64,000 nt of DNA from Gammaproteobacteria bacterium (GTDB taxonomy: Bacteria; Pseudomonadota; Gammaproteobacteria; Pseudomonadales; Pseudohongiellaceae): NCBI GenBank assembly GCA_002706685.1, contig PALV01000010.1:186001-250000 (forward strand), given 5' to 3'. Below the pieces are notes generated by a model. The model saw nothing but the letters and a program-made list of their open reading frames with translations, made no database searches and was not told where the DNA came from. Position 1 is the first letter of the stretch. The number at the start of each line of letters is the position of its first letter. Of the stretch, positions 8,748 to 18,158 are shown piece by piece. The position numbers and the translations under genes were made by a program.

Positions 8748-9896
8748 TTACTGTCCCCCTACTATGAATTCGTTGACTTCAGCGGGCTGAACCATGTCAC
8801 CTGACTGATTGCCGAAGGCATTGCGCACGTAGGTGATGATGGAGGCGAGCTCAATCGGATTTAATTGACGACCGTAAGCAGCCATGGCCGTGCCGGGAAC
8901 ACCATTGACCAGTGTGTCCATGGTCACGCCGATGTCACCGGTTGCCTTGGCGCTACCTGCCAGTGCAGGGAATGCAGGTGGCATGCCCTGGCCATTGGCC
9001 TGGTGACAGGCGACGCAGTTGCGGCTGTAGATCTCTGCGCCTTCAGCCATGGCTTCGTCCATGCTCAGTGCAGCGTTGGTCAACTCGGCAACCTGCAGCG
9101 CCTGCTGCTGTTGCTCGGCATACCATGCTTCAAAGTCGGCCGGTTCAAGCACATGAACTTCGATAGGCATGAAACCATGCTCCATACCGCAAAGTTCGGC
9201 GCACTGACCACGATAGATGCCAGGCTCTTCAACGATTACCCAGGACTCATTGATGAAGCCAGGGATAGTGTCTTTCTTGATAGCAAATTCAGGCACCCAC
9301 CACGCGTGCAGCACGTCGGCGGCAGTCATCAGGAAGCGCACTTTGGTATCGGATGGGATAACCAGCGGGTTGTCGACTTCGAGCAGATAGTTTTCACCCT
9401 TGTCGATTGAATTGCTGATTTCCTCACGTGATGTTGCCAGCGAGCTGAAGAAGGAGACTTCTTCGGCATTCGGATCATCGTCCATGTAGCGATATTCCCA
9501 GCGCCACTGGTAACCGATGATCTGAACGTCAAGTTCGGATTCGGACGCGTCGTAAGCTGCGGTCAGTACCCGTGTTGCCGGGATGGCCATCGCGATCAGA
9601 ATCAGGAAGGGGACCAGTGTCCAGACGATTTCCACTTTGGTGCTTTCGTGGAAAGTTGCCGGTTTGGCACCTTTGGATTTGCGATGGTTGATGATGGACC
9701 AGAAAAGAACCCCGAAAACGACTACCCCGATGGCGATCATCCACCAGAAGATTGTCATGTGCAGGTCATAGGTCTCGCGACTGATTTGGGTTACGCCCCT
9801 GGGCATATTAAGTTCCCAGGCTGCATGCGCACCAGCGCTCCACATAAGCAGAGTGCCGAAGGCAAGGCTTAACCACAGCTTTGCTTTGGACAACAT
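8748..9896 (-). CDS. coxB: Cytochrome c oxidase subunit II with fused cytochrome c domain
   Basis: Receives electrons and passes them through CuA to subunit I. Residues 1-26 look like a signal peptide ending AHA; two membrane spans follow (about 46-68 and 90-112). The CuA site is complete: His197, Cys232, Cys236, His240, Met243 and the Glu between the cysteines (CAELCGMEH). A C-terminal class I cytochrome c domain (about 280-370) holds CVACH at 294-298 and a likely axial Met338 in GTAMAAYG. The 382 residues fit the caa3-like fused form common in Gammaproteobacteria. First gene of the leftward cox operon. Confidence 0.96.
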   Translation of the reverse strand: MLSKAKLWLSLAFGTLLMWSAGAHAAWELNMPRGVTQISRETYDLHMTIFWWMIAIGVVVFGVLFWSIINHRKSKGAKPATFHESTKVEIVWTLVPFLILIAMAIPATRVLTAAYDASESELDVQIIGYQWRWEYRYMDDDPNAEEVSFFSSLATSREEISNSIDKGENYLLEVDNPLVIPSDTKVRFLMTAADVLHAWWVPEFAIKKDTIPGFINESWVIVEEPGIYRGQCAELCGMEHGFMPIEVHVLEPADFEAWYAEQQQQALQVAELTNAALSMDEAMAEGAEIYSRNCVACHQANGQGMPPAFPALAGSAKATGDIGVTMDTLVNGVPGTAMAAYGRQLNPIELASIITYVRNAFGNQSGDMVQPAEVNEFIVGGQ

Positions 9897-10101
9897 TCGC
9901 CGTGTCTCCGTATAGTAAGAAAAGGCTGTTTCTACGTTTTAGATTTATTTATTGTTTTGATTTCAGACGCTCCACTTGCGCTGACTTGTGTAACCCCTTG
10001 CGTGACCCAGGACCCGGACGTGACGTTCCCTTGACGTATCAAAGGCTGTAACCGGAGCAGATTTTGGGCAGGATTTTCAGGTGCAAATTAAAGCGCCGGG
10101 C

Positions 10102-10130
10102 ATTATAAAAAATTTTTTCTTCAATTGCCA
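10102..10130 (-). promoter_or_regulatory. Candidate sigma70 promoter of the coxB operon
   Basis: On the minus strand TATAAT (10102-10107) is a perfect -10 box, preceded after 17 bp by TGGCAA (10125-10130), a weak -35. A transcript would carry a leader of about 200 nt before coxB. Confidence 0.4.
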
Positions 10131-10138
10131 TGAAATCC

Positions 10139-10164
10139 GGCCAACATTTGACACGTTGTTGGCC
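10139..10164. repeat. 8-bp inverted repeat downstream of prlC
   Basis: GGCCAACA and TGTTGGCC pair perfectly around a 10-nt spacer. It lies 54 bp after the prlC stop and just upstream of the coxB -35. There is no T-run on either side, so it is either a weak or Rho-assisted terminator of prlC or an operator for the coxB promoter. Confidence 0.45.
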
Positions 10165-10217
10165 TTCCATGTGCCGGGCAATATAGACGTCTTTGCCACC
10201 CAAATTCCTGCGTTAGA

Positions 10218-12311
10218 TCAACTAATCCTTTGATTTCCGGGCCTGTCGAGCCCTTCCTGCCTGAGCAGAGCCGACATATCCGGCTCTCTGCCCATAAAAT
10301 CTTTAAACAGGGTCAGTGCACTCGCACCACCACCTTTTGACAATATTTTGTCAAGAAAGCTTTCGCCCACATCCGGATTGAGAACGCCAGACTCGTTAAA
10401 GCGTGAGAATACGTCCGCTGATAACACCTCAGCCCATTTGTAACTGTAGTATCCAGCCGAGTAGCCACCAGCGAATATATGCGAGAAGCTGTTTTGGAAG
10501 CGGTTATAGTCTGGAACCGGATAGACTGAGGTTTTCGTTCGCGTCGCGCTCAACACTTCAGCAATAAAGTCGCTTTCGTCTGAACAGGGAGTCTGGTGCA
10601 GTGTGAAGTCGAACAGGGCAAACTCCAGCTGACGCACAGATCTCATGCCGGACTGGAAGTTCTTGGCAGCAATCATTTTCTCCAGCTGGACGTCCGGCAG
10701 GGCTTCACCTGTCTGATAGTGGCCGGAGATCATGGCGATTGCCCGACTGTCCCAGCACCAGTTTTCCATCAGCTGGCTGGGAAGTTCGACGGCATCCCAT
10801 TCGACACCACTGATACCCGAACTGCCAAGATACGGCTCTCGTGTCAGCATGTGGTGCAATCCGTGACCAAACTCATGAAACAGCGTGGTCACATCATTGT
10901 GCGTCAGCAGCGCTGGCTGACTGGCAGTCGCAGGCGCAAAGTTACAAACCAGGTAAGCAACCGGAAGTTGTCGCGATACGACAGCATCTCCGTTGAAAAT
11001 GACACGATGGTTGCGGCAATCCGCCATCCACGCTCCGCCTCGCTTGCCTTCTCGTGTATAAAGATCCAGGTAAAAGCGGGCAAGCACCTCACCGTCGCGT
11101 CGAATCGAGTAGAACTCAACATCCTGATGCCAGACGCTGGCATCTGTGTCTCTGGTAATCTGAACGCCATAAAGCGTCTCAACAATCTGGAACAGGCCCG
11201 CCTTGACCTTTTCCGCGGGAAACCAGGAGCGCAACTCTTCCTGTGAAATGTCATAACACTCTTTGCGCAGCTTCTCGCTGAAATAGGTTATGTCCCAGGC
11301 ATTCAGCGAAGTCACACCGAAGCGTTCCTCGGCGAACTCACACAGTTCCTGATACTCGCGCTCGGCTGCCGGACGGCTGTAATGGATCAGATCATCAAGA
11401 AACTGATTTACCCGCTCCACCGAGTTGGCCATCTTGCGGGCCACGGATACTTCTGCGTAGTTGGAGAATCCTAGGATCTCTGCTTTTTCCTGTCTTAACT
11501 TGAGAATTTCCAGCATGATTGGCTGATTATCGAGACTTTTATCGCCAAATTCAGCCGCTCGGGTGGTGTAAGCCTGATATACCTCCTGGCGTAGATCTGC
11601 ACTATCGGCGTAGGACATCACTGCGTAGTAAGACGGGAAATCCAGAGTCAGCAGAAAACCCTTTTTTCCTTTTTGTGTCGCTGCTTCTTCTGCGGCACTA
11701 ATGGCGGCCTCAGGCATACCAGACAGGATTTCGCTGTCTTCCACCAGCTTGCTCCATGCTCTGGTGGCATCGAGCACATTGTTGCCAAACTGATTGCTTA
11801 ATTCGCTTAATCGGTTTTGTATATCAGCGAAACGCTTTTTCCTGTCGCCGGAAAGATTGACACCCGACAGTTCGAAGTCCAGCAGGCTGTCTTTTAATAT
11901 CTTGCGTTGCGATGCATTCAGGCCCAATGCCTCAGCCGCCTCGTAGAGCGCCTTTACGCGCTGGTAAAGTGCTTCGCTTTGACCGAGCGCGGAGTAGTAC
12001 TCTGAGATCAATGGCTGACAGTCGGTGTAGGCCTGCCTGATTTCAGGCGTATTCATTACACTGTTAAGGTGGCTGGCAGTTGACCACACTTTGCCAATCC
12101 TGTCGTCCAGCTCATCCAGCACGCCCATTAATGAATCCCAGGCAGGATCTGATAACAGCGAGTTGTCAGTCTCGAGGGATTTCAGCGTATCTCGATTATC
12201 TGCCAGAACCTGCCTGACAGCCGGCTCGATATGTTCCGCGCGGATGGTGGCAAAATCCGGCAGTCGATCAAAAGCAAGCAAAGGATTCTGATTGGCACTC
12301 GATGCAGGCAT
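10218..12311 (-). CDS. prlC: Oligopeptidase A (M3 family zinc metallopeptidase)
   Basis: Cytoplasmic thimet-type oligopeptidase that degrades small peptides, including cleaved signal peptides. The 697 residues are close to the 680 of E. coli OpdA. The zinc site HEFGH is at 479-483 within TTLFHEFGHGLHHML; the third ligand is expected in the conserved GISGVEWDAVELPSQ segment that follows. The long helical N-terminal lobe is also present. It is a single leftward gene, diverging over 82 bp from the carbonic-anhydrase-like gene at 12394. Confidence 0.96.
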   Translation of the reverse strand: MPASSANQNPLLAFDRLPDFATIRAEHIEPAVRQVLADNRDTLKSLETDNSLLSDPAWDSLMGVLDELDDRIGKVWSTASHLNSVMNTPEIRQAYTDCQPLISEYYSALGQSEALYQRVKALYEAAEALGLNASQRKILKDSLLDFELSGVNLSGDRKKRFADIQNRLSELSNQFGNNVLDATRAWSKLVEDSEILSGMPEAAISAAEEAATQKGKKGFLLTLDFPSYYAVMSYADSADLRQEVYQAYTTRAAEFGDKSLDNQPIMLEILKLRQEKAEILGFSNYAEVSVARKMANSVERVNQFLDDLIHYSRPAAEREYQELCEFAEERFGVTSLNAWDITYFSEKLRKECYDISQEELRSWFPAEKVKAGLFQIVETLYGVQITRDTDASVWHQDVEFYSIRRDGEVLARFYLDLYTREGKRGGAWMADCRNHRVIFNGDAVVSRQLPVAYLVCNFAPATASQPALLTHNDVTTLFHEFGHGLHHMLTREPYLGSSGISGVEWDAVELPSQLMENWCWDSRAIAMISGHYQTGEALPDVQLEKMIAAKNFQSGMRSVRQLEFALFDFTLHQTPCSDESDFIAEVLSATRTKTSVYPVPDYNRFQNSFSHIFAGGYSAGYYSYKWAEVLSADVFSRFNESGVLNPDVGESFLDKILSKGGGASALTLFKDFMGREPDMSALLRQEGLDRPGNQRIS

Positions 12312-12393
12312 CCAGAAAAACTCCTGTCTGGGTAGTAAGAAAAACGGATCTCATCATATCATTGTCGCAAGCCATTGCCGAAAAGGAGGCTTT

Positions 12394-12930
12394 ATGAGCA
12401 TCAGACGCTTCGAGTCCCACGAACCACAGCTTGGAAACCGCGTATTTGTCGATGAGACCGCTGTTGTAATCGGTCAGGTAGAAATAGGCGATGATTCTTC
12501 CGTCTGGCCCATGACAACCATCCGCGGCGACATTCACAGCATTCGCATCGGCGCCCGCAGCAGCATCCAGGATGGCTCGGTTTTGCATGTGACACACGAT
12601 GGACCCTTTAACCCAGGCGGTTTCCCATGCTCGGTGGGGAACGATGTCACCGTGGGCCATAAAGTGATGTTACATGGGTGCACGATACACGATCGCGTCC
12701 TTGTCGGCATGGGTGCAACCATCATGGATGGCGCCGTTATCGAAAGCGATGTGATCATTGGCGCCGGCAGCCTGGTGCCTCCCGGCAAAACCCTGGAGAG
12801 CGGCTACCTGTATGTTGGCTCTCCGGTGAAACAGGCTCGCAAACTGACCGAGCAGGAAAAATCCTTTTTCCTCTACACGGCCAAGAAGTATTGCGAGCTG
12901 AAGGACCGCTATTTGGCCAGCAAGGCGTGA
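12394..12930 (+). CDS. yrdA: Gamma-carbonic-anhydrase-like hexapeptide-repeat protein (YrdA family)
   Basis: A 178-residue left-handed beta-helix protein. The hexapeptide pattern runs from about residue 25 to 150 (VIGQVEIGDDSSVW, IRIGARSSIQDGSVLHV, VGNDVTVGHKVMLHGC). It carries three His equivalents of the gamma-class zinc site (His in LHVTHDG, GHK and LHG). Start at 12394 is set by AAAGGAGG 4 nt upstream; a longer in-frame start at 12292 would run antisense into prlC. YrdA homologues fold like gamma carbonic anhydrases but activity is often undetected, so the enzymatic role is uncertain. Its 3' end overlaps aroE by 22 bp, tail to tail. Confidence 0.9.
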   Translation: MSIRRFESHEPQLGNRVFVDETAVVIGQVEIGDDSSVWPMTTIRGDIHSIRIGARSSIQDGSVLHVTHDGPFNPGGFPCSVGNDVTVGHKVMLHGCTIHDRVLVGMGATIMDGAVIESDVIIGAGSLVPPGKTLESGYLYVGSPVKQARKLTEQEKSFFLYTAKKYCELKDRYLASKA

Positions 12931-13763
12931 AGTGCCGCGATAACGGGCTGTGTCTCCGGCTGGACACCGCGCCAGATGCGGAATGATTCGGCTGCCTGCT
13001 CAACCAGCATACCGCTGCCATCCAGCGCCAGCAGTGCACCTCTCTCGCGTGCCCATTGCTGAAATACCGTCCCGCCCGGGGCGTAGACCATGTCATAACA
13101 ACCCGTCGTGGCTGATACCAGCCAGCCTGGCAATGCCGGCATTTCTCCTTGCAGACCCGCAGAACTCCCATTGATCAGCCAGTCTGGCGCAGGCGTCTGA
13201 TCTGGCGACGTCTGAGCCTGCAGCTGCTCCAGGCTCAGCACCCTGAGTGGATATTGCGACCTGAAATCCTCAGCCATCGACGCGGCACGCGCCAGTGTAC
13301 GATTGACGATGGTGATCGAAGCGGGCCTGGCTGCGATCAATGTCGGCAACACGCCGCGCACGGCACCGCCGGCACCAATAATCATGATGTTTGCACCAGC
13401 CAGTTTGCCGCCATGGTTCTTTTCGATGTCGCGAACCATGCCGGTACCATCGGTGTTGTCGCCAGCAAGCCGCCCGTCGGCTAATTGGTAGAGCGTGTTT
13501 ACCGCGCCAGCCAGCTCTGCATTCGGGGCAAGCCAGTCAACCAGTCGCCAGGCGGTTTCTTTATGCGGCACAGTGACGTTCAGCCCTTTGCCGCCCTCAG
13601 CAAAGAACTTGTGAACCCCGGCCACAAAATTCTCCGGTGTCAGTTCGAGGCGGTCGTAAGACAACTGTTCGCCAGTCTGCTCGGCAAACTGTGCATGAAT
13701 GAAGGGGGATTTGCTGTGGGCAACCGGGTAGCCGGTTACCGCGTACCGATCAATATCTGCCAT
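12909..13763 (-). CDS. aroE: Shikimate dehydrogenase (NADP+)
   Basis: Reduces 3-dehydroshikimate to shikimate in aromatic amino acid synthesis. The 284 residues show the AroE order: substrate pocket with YPVAHSKSPFIH (about 11-22) and NVTVPHKE (about 62-69, with the catalytic Lys), GDNTDGTGMV (about 98-107), then the NADP Rossmann site GAGGAVRG and NRT. Last gene of the dprA-tsaC-hemF-aroE leftward cluster, 6 bp after hemF. Confidence 0.96.
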   Translation of the reverse strand: MADIDRYAVTGYPVAHSKSPFIHAQFAEQTGEQLSYDRLELTPENFVAGVHKFFAEGGKGLNVTVPHKETAWRLVDWLAPNAELAGAVNTLYQLADGRLAGDNTDGTGMVRDIEKNHGGKLAGANIMIIGAGGAVRGVLPTLIAARPASITIVNRTLARAASMAEDFRSQYPLRVLSLEQLQAQTSPDQTPAPDWLINGSSAGLQGEMPALPGWLVSATTGCYDMVYAPGGTVFQQWARERGALLALDGSGMLVEQAAESFRIWRGVQPETQPVIAALHALLAK

Positions 13764-13769
13764 CAGTTC

Positions 13770-14723
<954 letters not shown>

Positions 14724-14730
14724 TTAGATG

Positions 14731-15306
14731 TCAGGCGGCGCGCATAACCTGGCCTGTCGCCAGATCAATAATCTGCGATGGCTTGCTGGCACCCCCCAGT
14801 GAGCCGGGCAGCACATAATCCACCTGCGCCCCGAGTTGCTGCTCTAACAATACCCTTGAACGAATCGCTGGCCTGCCGGCCAGATTGGCCGAGGTCGAAA
14901 CCACCGGGCCACCGAATTCCCTGCACAATTGCTGGACTAACGGGTGGCTGCTGACACGCAATGCAACAGACGAGTGATCTCCCTTAATCCACCAGGGCAC
15001 CACATCCTGCGAGTCCTGCACCAGGTAGGTAACCGGGCCGGTCTTCGCCTGCCCGGACCAGCCTTTTTTCAGCACATCCCTTTGCTCAGCGGGCAGGGCC
15101 GATAAAATGAAATCCAGCTGCTCAATTGTTGCAGCGACGAGAATCATACCTTTTTCAACAGGCCGGCGTTTGATCTGCAACAAACGCAGCGTGGCCTGCT
15201 GTGAGAATGGATCGCAACCCAGGCCCCAGACCGCCTCGGTCGGGTAGGCAATGACCCCCGCGGATGACAGCACCCTGCAGGCTTTGTCTACAGCCAGTCT
15301 TTTCAT
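14731..15306 (-). CDS. tsaC: L-threonylcarbamoyladenylate synthase (TsaC/YrdC family)
   Basis: Makes threonylcarbamoyl-AMP for the t6A37 modification of ANN-reading tRNAs. The 191 residues match TsaC length. The YrdC core is seen in GVIAYPTEAVWGLGCDP (about 17-33), QIKRRPVEKGMILVA (about 44-58), SVALRVSSHP and GGPVVSTSANLAGRPA (about 132-147). It lies between dprA and hemF, a frequent gammaproteobacterial order (dprA-tsaC-hemF-aroE). Confidence 0.95.
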   Translation of the reverse strand: MKRLAVDKACRVLSSAGVIAYPTEAVWGLGCDPFSQQATLRLLQIKRRPVEKGMILVAATIEQLDFILSALPAEQRDVLKKGWSGQAKTGPVTYLVQDSQDVVPWWIKGDHSSVALRVSSHPLVQQLCREFGGPVVSTSANLAGRPAIRSRVLLEQQLGAQVDYVLPGSLGGASKPSQIIDLATGQVMRAA

Positions 15307-15328
15307 AACGTTTTCTCGGCTTGATTGT

Positions 15329-16471
15329 TCATCGGTTTATATACCACTTACCTCCCTGTTTGCAGATGTGTCCGGACAACTCCAACTGAAGCAGCTTCAG
15401 GTTCAGCGACGGCAGTGGCAACTTTGAATGACACATTAGCGCATCACTGGTAACACCATCGTCTGCAATTAGCCGAAGTAAGTCTGTACAGCCATTGGGG
15501 ACCGGCGCAGCCTTATCAGAAACTGCGTTTCCTGGAATTTCTTTGGCCTGCAGCTCCAGCTGACCCTGAACCATCGGGGCAAGCTGCTCAATGATATCTG
15601 CGGCATTTTCCGCCAGTGTGGCGCCTTGGCGCAACAGGCTATGACATCCCCTGCTGCCCGGAGTGTTAACCGAGCCAGGCACTGCGAACACATGGCGTCC
15701 CTGCTCAAGAGCAAGGCGCGCGGTAATAAGCGAGCCACTGCGCAGCGTAGCCTCTATCACACAGACGGCAAGACTCAGTCCGCTGATAATCCGATTGCGC
15801 TGGGGAAAATGAAAAGCATCCGGTGGTGAATGCAGCGGAAACTCAGAGATGACCGCTCCTTTGCCAGCGCCATGACTGATTTCTGTTGCAAGTTCGGCAT
15901 TTGCCTTTGGATAGATAGTATTCAGGCCGTTGCCCAATACGGCAATGGTCGGTTTGTCCTGTGTCACGCTCGCCATGTGTGCGGCCGTATCAATACCGCT
16001 GGCCAGACCACTGACCACCGTAAAGCCAGCGCGCCCAAGATCTGCGCTTATTCGACCCGCCAGGTCTCGTCCATACCGGCTACAGTTGCGGCTGCCGACC
16101 AGCGCAATGCAGGGCTGGCAAAAAACGCCTGGGTCACCGCGAACAAACAGTACCGGCGGCGGATCTGGCAACTCGCGCAGCAGGGCCGGATAGCGATGGT
16201 CGTCGAACAGCACCAGGCTGTGCTCATCCCTTTGTATCCACGCCAGGGTCTGCTCAAGCGCCTGCCTTGCCCTCGAGTCGGAATCTCTCGCGGTACGGAT
16301 GCGCTTAACAATCTCATTCTCCAGCTTGAGTTGCTGCAGGCTGTCTGTTGGCAATTCCAGCGCGCCTCTGGCGCTGCCCGCGATTGCCAGCAATCGGTGC
16401 ATTCGGCTAGCGTGACTTTCCAGGGCGTGGTAAAGCAGCAGGTAGCTTTCCAGGTCTGTGCAGGACTCCAT
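15329..16471 (-). CDS. dprA: DNA-processing protein DprA
   Basis: Cytoplasmic loader of RecA onto incoming single-stranded DNA during natural transformation; also kept in non-competent species. The 380 residues show an N-terminal SAM-like helical part, the Rossmann-fold core with ALVGSRNCSRYG (about 128-139), VVSGLASGIDTAAH (about 154-167), and GAVISEFPLHSPP, then a C-terminal winged-helix-like domain (about 310-380). First gene of the leftward cluster, diverging from def. Confidence 0.95.
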   Translation of the reverse strand: MESCTDLESYLLLYHALESHASRMHRLLAIAGSARGALELPTDSLQQLKLENEIVKRIRTARDSDSRARQALEQTLAWIQRDEHSLVLFDDHRYPALLRELPDPPPVLFVRGDPGVFCQPCIALVGSRNCSRYGRDLAGRISADLGRAGFTVVSGLASGIDTAAHMASVTQDKPTIAVLGNGLNTIYPKANAELATEISHGAGKGAVISEFPLHSPPDAFHFPQRNRIISGLSLAVCVIEATLRSGSLITARLALEQGRHVFAVPGSVNTPGSRGCHSLLRQGATLAENAADIIEQLAPMVQGQLELQAKEIPGNAVSDKAAPVPNGCTDLLRLIADDGVTSDALMCHSKLPLPSLNLKLLQLELSGHICKQGGKWYINR

Positions 16472-16497
16472 CGTTTACCTCCATTTGTGACGTCTGA

Positions 16498-16509
16498 GGA
16501 TGCGCATCC
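16498..16509. repeat. 12-bp perfect palindrome between dprA and def
   Basis: GGATGCGCATCC lies 26 bp upstream of the dprA start in the divergent dprA/def region (154 bp). It could be an operator for either gene. A TACAAT at about 16533-16538 could be a -10 for def, but no good -35 was found. Confidence 0.3.
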
Positions 16510-16625
16510 CGGCGCATCGCCTGTGCTACAATTCGCAATAATCTGCAAATCATCAGGGTCCTTTAGCGTTTATGGCACAGCCCATGTGTTGTTGCCGGAA
16601 CGATAATGTCTTTTCGGAGTGAACT

Positions 16626-17138
16626 ATGGCCAAACTCGAAATTCTGGAGTTTCCCGATCCGCGGCTGCGTACCGTGGCGGAGCCAATTGATACATTTGAC
16701 GAAGCACTCAGTCAGCTGATTGATGACATGTTCGAGACCATGTATGAGGCGCCCGGCATTGGTCTGGCAGCAACTCAGGTCAATGTGCACAAACAGCTGA
16801 TTGTGATTGATATTTCCGAAGACAAAAGCGAACCGCTGGTTTTCATCAACCCGGCCATCAAGGTGCTGGACGATGATCTTGCCGAATACGATGAAGGCTG
16901 CCTCTCGGTTCCTGGCTTTTACGAAACAGTCAGCCGGCCACGACAGGTAAAGATCAATGCCCTGGACCGCCATGGCGAGGCTTTTGAAATAGTATCTGAC
17001 GGCCTGCTCGCCACCTGTATCCAGCACGAGATGGACCATCTCAATGGCAAGCTGTTCGTTGATTACCTGAGTAATCTGAAACGGCAACGCATTCGCAGCA
17101 AACTCGAAAAAGCCCACAAACTGGCGGCTAACGGCTGA
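16626..17138 (+). CDS. def: Peptide deformylase
   Basis: Removes the N-formyl group from nascent proteins, using Fe2+ or Zn2+. The 170 residues carry all three motifs: GIGLAATQ (about 43-50), EGCLSVPG (about 88-95, metal Cys) and QHEMDHLNG (about 132-140, metal His residues and catalytic Glu). GGAGTGAACT precedes the ATG. It is followed after 9 bp by fmt, the enzyme that adds the formyl group. Confidence 0.97.
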   Translation: MAKLEILEFPDPRLRTVAEPIDTFDEALSQLIDDMFETMYEAPGIGLAATQVNVHKQLIVIDISEDKSEPLVFINPAIKVLDDDLAEYDEGCLSVPGFYETVSRPRQVKINALDRHGEAFEIVSDGLLATCIQHEMDHLNGKLFVDYLSNLKRQRIRSKLEKAHKLAANG

Positions 17139-17147
17139 ACCCATCTC

Positions 17148-18158
17148 ATGTCAAAACTCAAACTGGTGTTCGCCGGCACACCGGCGTTCGCCGCCAGTCA
17201 CCTGCAGGCATTGATTGATGCTGGTCATAACATTGCGGCCGTATATACCCAGCCCGATCGCGCCGCAGGGCGGGGCAAGAAACTGCAACCCAGCCCCGTA
17301 AAGCAGGTCGCCCAACAGCACAAGCTGTCTGTGTTTCAGCCAGCCTCACTTAAAGATGCCGATGCGCAACGGGAGCTGTCAGCTCTGAATGCTGATCTTA
17401 TGGTTGTTGTGGCCTATGGCCTGCTGTTGCCCCAGGCAGTTCTAGACATCCCACGGCTCGGCTGCATCAATGTGCATGCCTCACTGTTGCCGCGCTGGCG
17501 TGGGGCGGCGCCTATAGAGCGTGCCATTCTCGCTGGCGACAGACAGTCTGGCGTCACCATCATGCAAATGGACGCCGGCCTCGATACCGGAGCCATGATC
17601 CACAAAATCGAGACACCCATTTCTGACGCAGACGATCGTCAGACCCTTGAAAACCGCCTTGCCGTGCTGGGTTGCCAGGCTCTGATACATACGCTGGCAG
17701 ATTTCGATTCATTGGCTTCCAGCGCAGAGCCACAAACCGATGATGGTACGACGTATGCGCGCAAGCTGGACAAGTCAGAAGCCCTGATAGACTGGAGCCA
17801 TACCGCTGAAGAAATTAACCGCTGCATCCGTGCCGGTATAGGCAGAAATCCAGCCTACACTTTCATAAATGGCGAGCGTATAAGGTTCATCCGTGCACAG
17901 GTGCTAAGTGGCAAACAGAATCAGCCACCCGGCACGATCCTCGGCACGGTCGATCTGACTTGCGAGGATGCACCGACCGGCACCACTCAGGGCCAGAGCC
18001 TCAAATCGCTGCGTATTGCCTGTCGTGATGGCGAGCTGGCGCTTCAGCAGGTTCAGCTACCCGGCAAGAACGTCATGTCAGTCACCGACCTTCTGAATGC
18101 TCGACGCGCCATGGTTGAACCCGGCAATCAGTTCTCCAGCAACGAGACCCCCTCGTGA
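17148..18158 (+). CDS. fmt: Methionyl-tRNA formyltransferase
   Basis: Transfers a formyl group from 10-formyl-THF to initiator Met-tRNA. The 336 residues include the N-terminal formyltransferase domain with INVHASLLPRWRGAAPIERAI (catalytic Asn and His, about 107-127) and a C-terminal OB-like tRNA-binding domain (about 205-315). Part of def-fmt-rsmB; its stop overlaps the rsmB GTG start. Confidence 0.97.
   Translation: MSKLKLVFAGTPAFAASHLQALIDAGHNIAAVYTQPDRAAGRGKKLQPSPVKQVAQQHKLSVFQPASLKDADAQRELSALNADLMVVVAYGLLLPQAVLDIPRLGCINVHASLLPRWRGAAPIERAILAGDRQSGVTIMQMDAGLDTGAMIHKIETPISDADDRQTLENRLAVLGCQALIHTLADFDSLASSAEPQTDDGTTYARKLDKSEALIDWSHTAEEINRCIRAGIGRNPAYTFINGERIRFIRAQVLSGKQNQPPGTILGTVDLTCEDAPTGTTQGQSLKSLRIACRDGELALQQVQLPGKNVMSVTDLLNARRAMVEPGNQFSSNETPS

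Larger units (their letters stand above)
9897..10217. other. 321-bp intergenic region between prlC and coxB
   Basis: No open frame with coding character on either strand. It holds a candidate leftward promoter for coxB at 10102-10130 and an 8-bp inverted repeat at 10139-10164. The stretch next to coxB (about 9920-9960) is T-rich on the forward strand. The remainder, about 9960-10080, shows nothing I can interpret. Confidence 0.6.
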
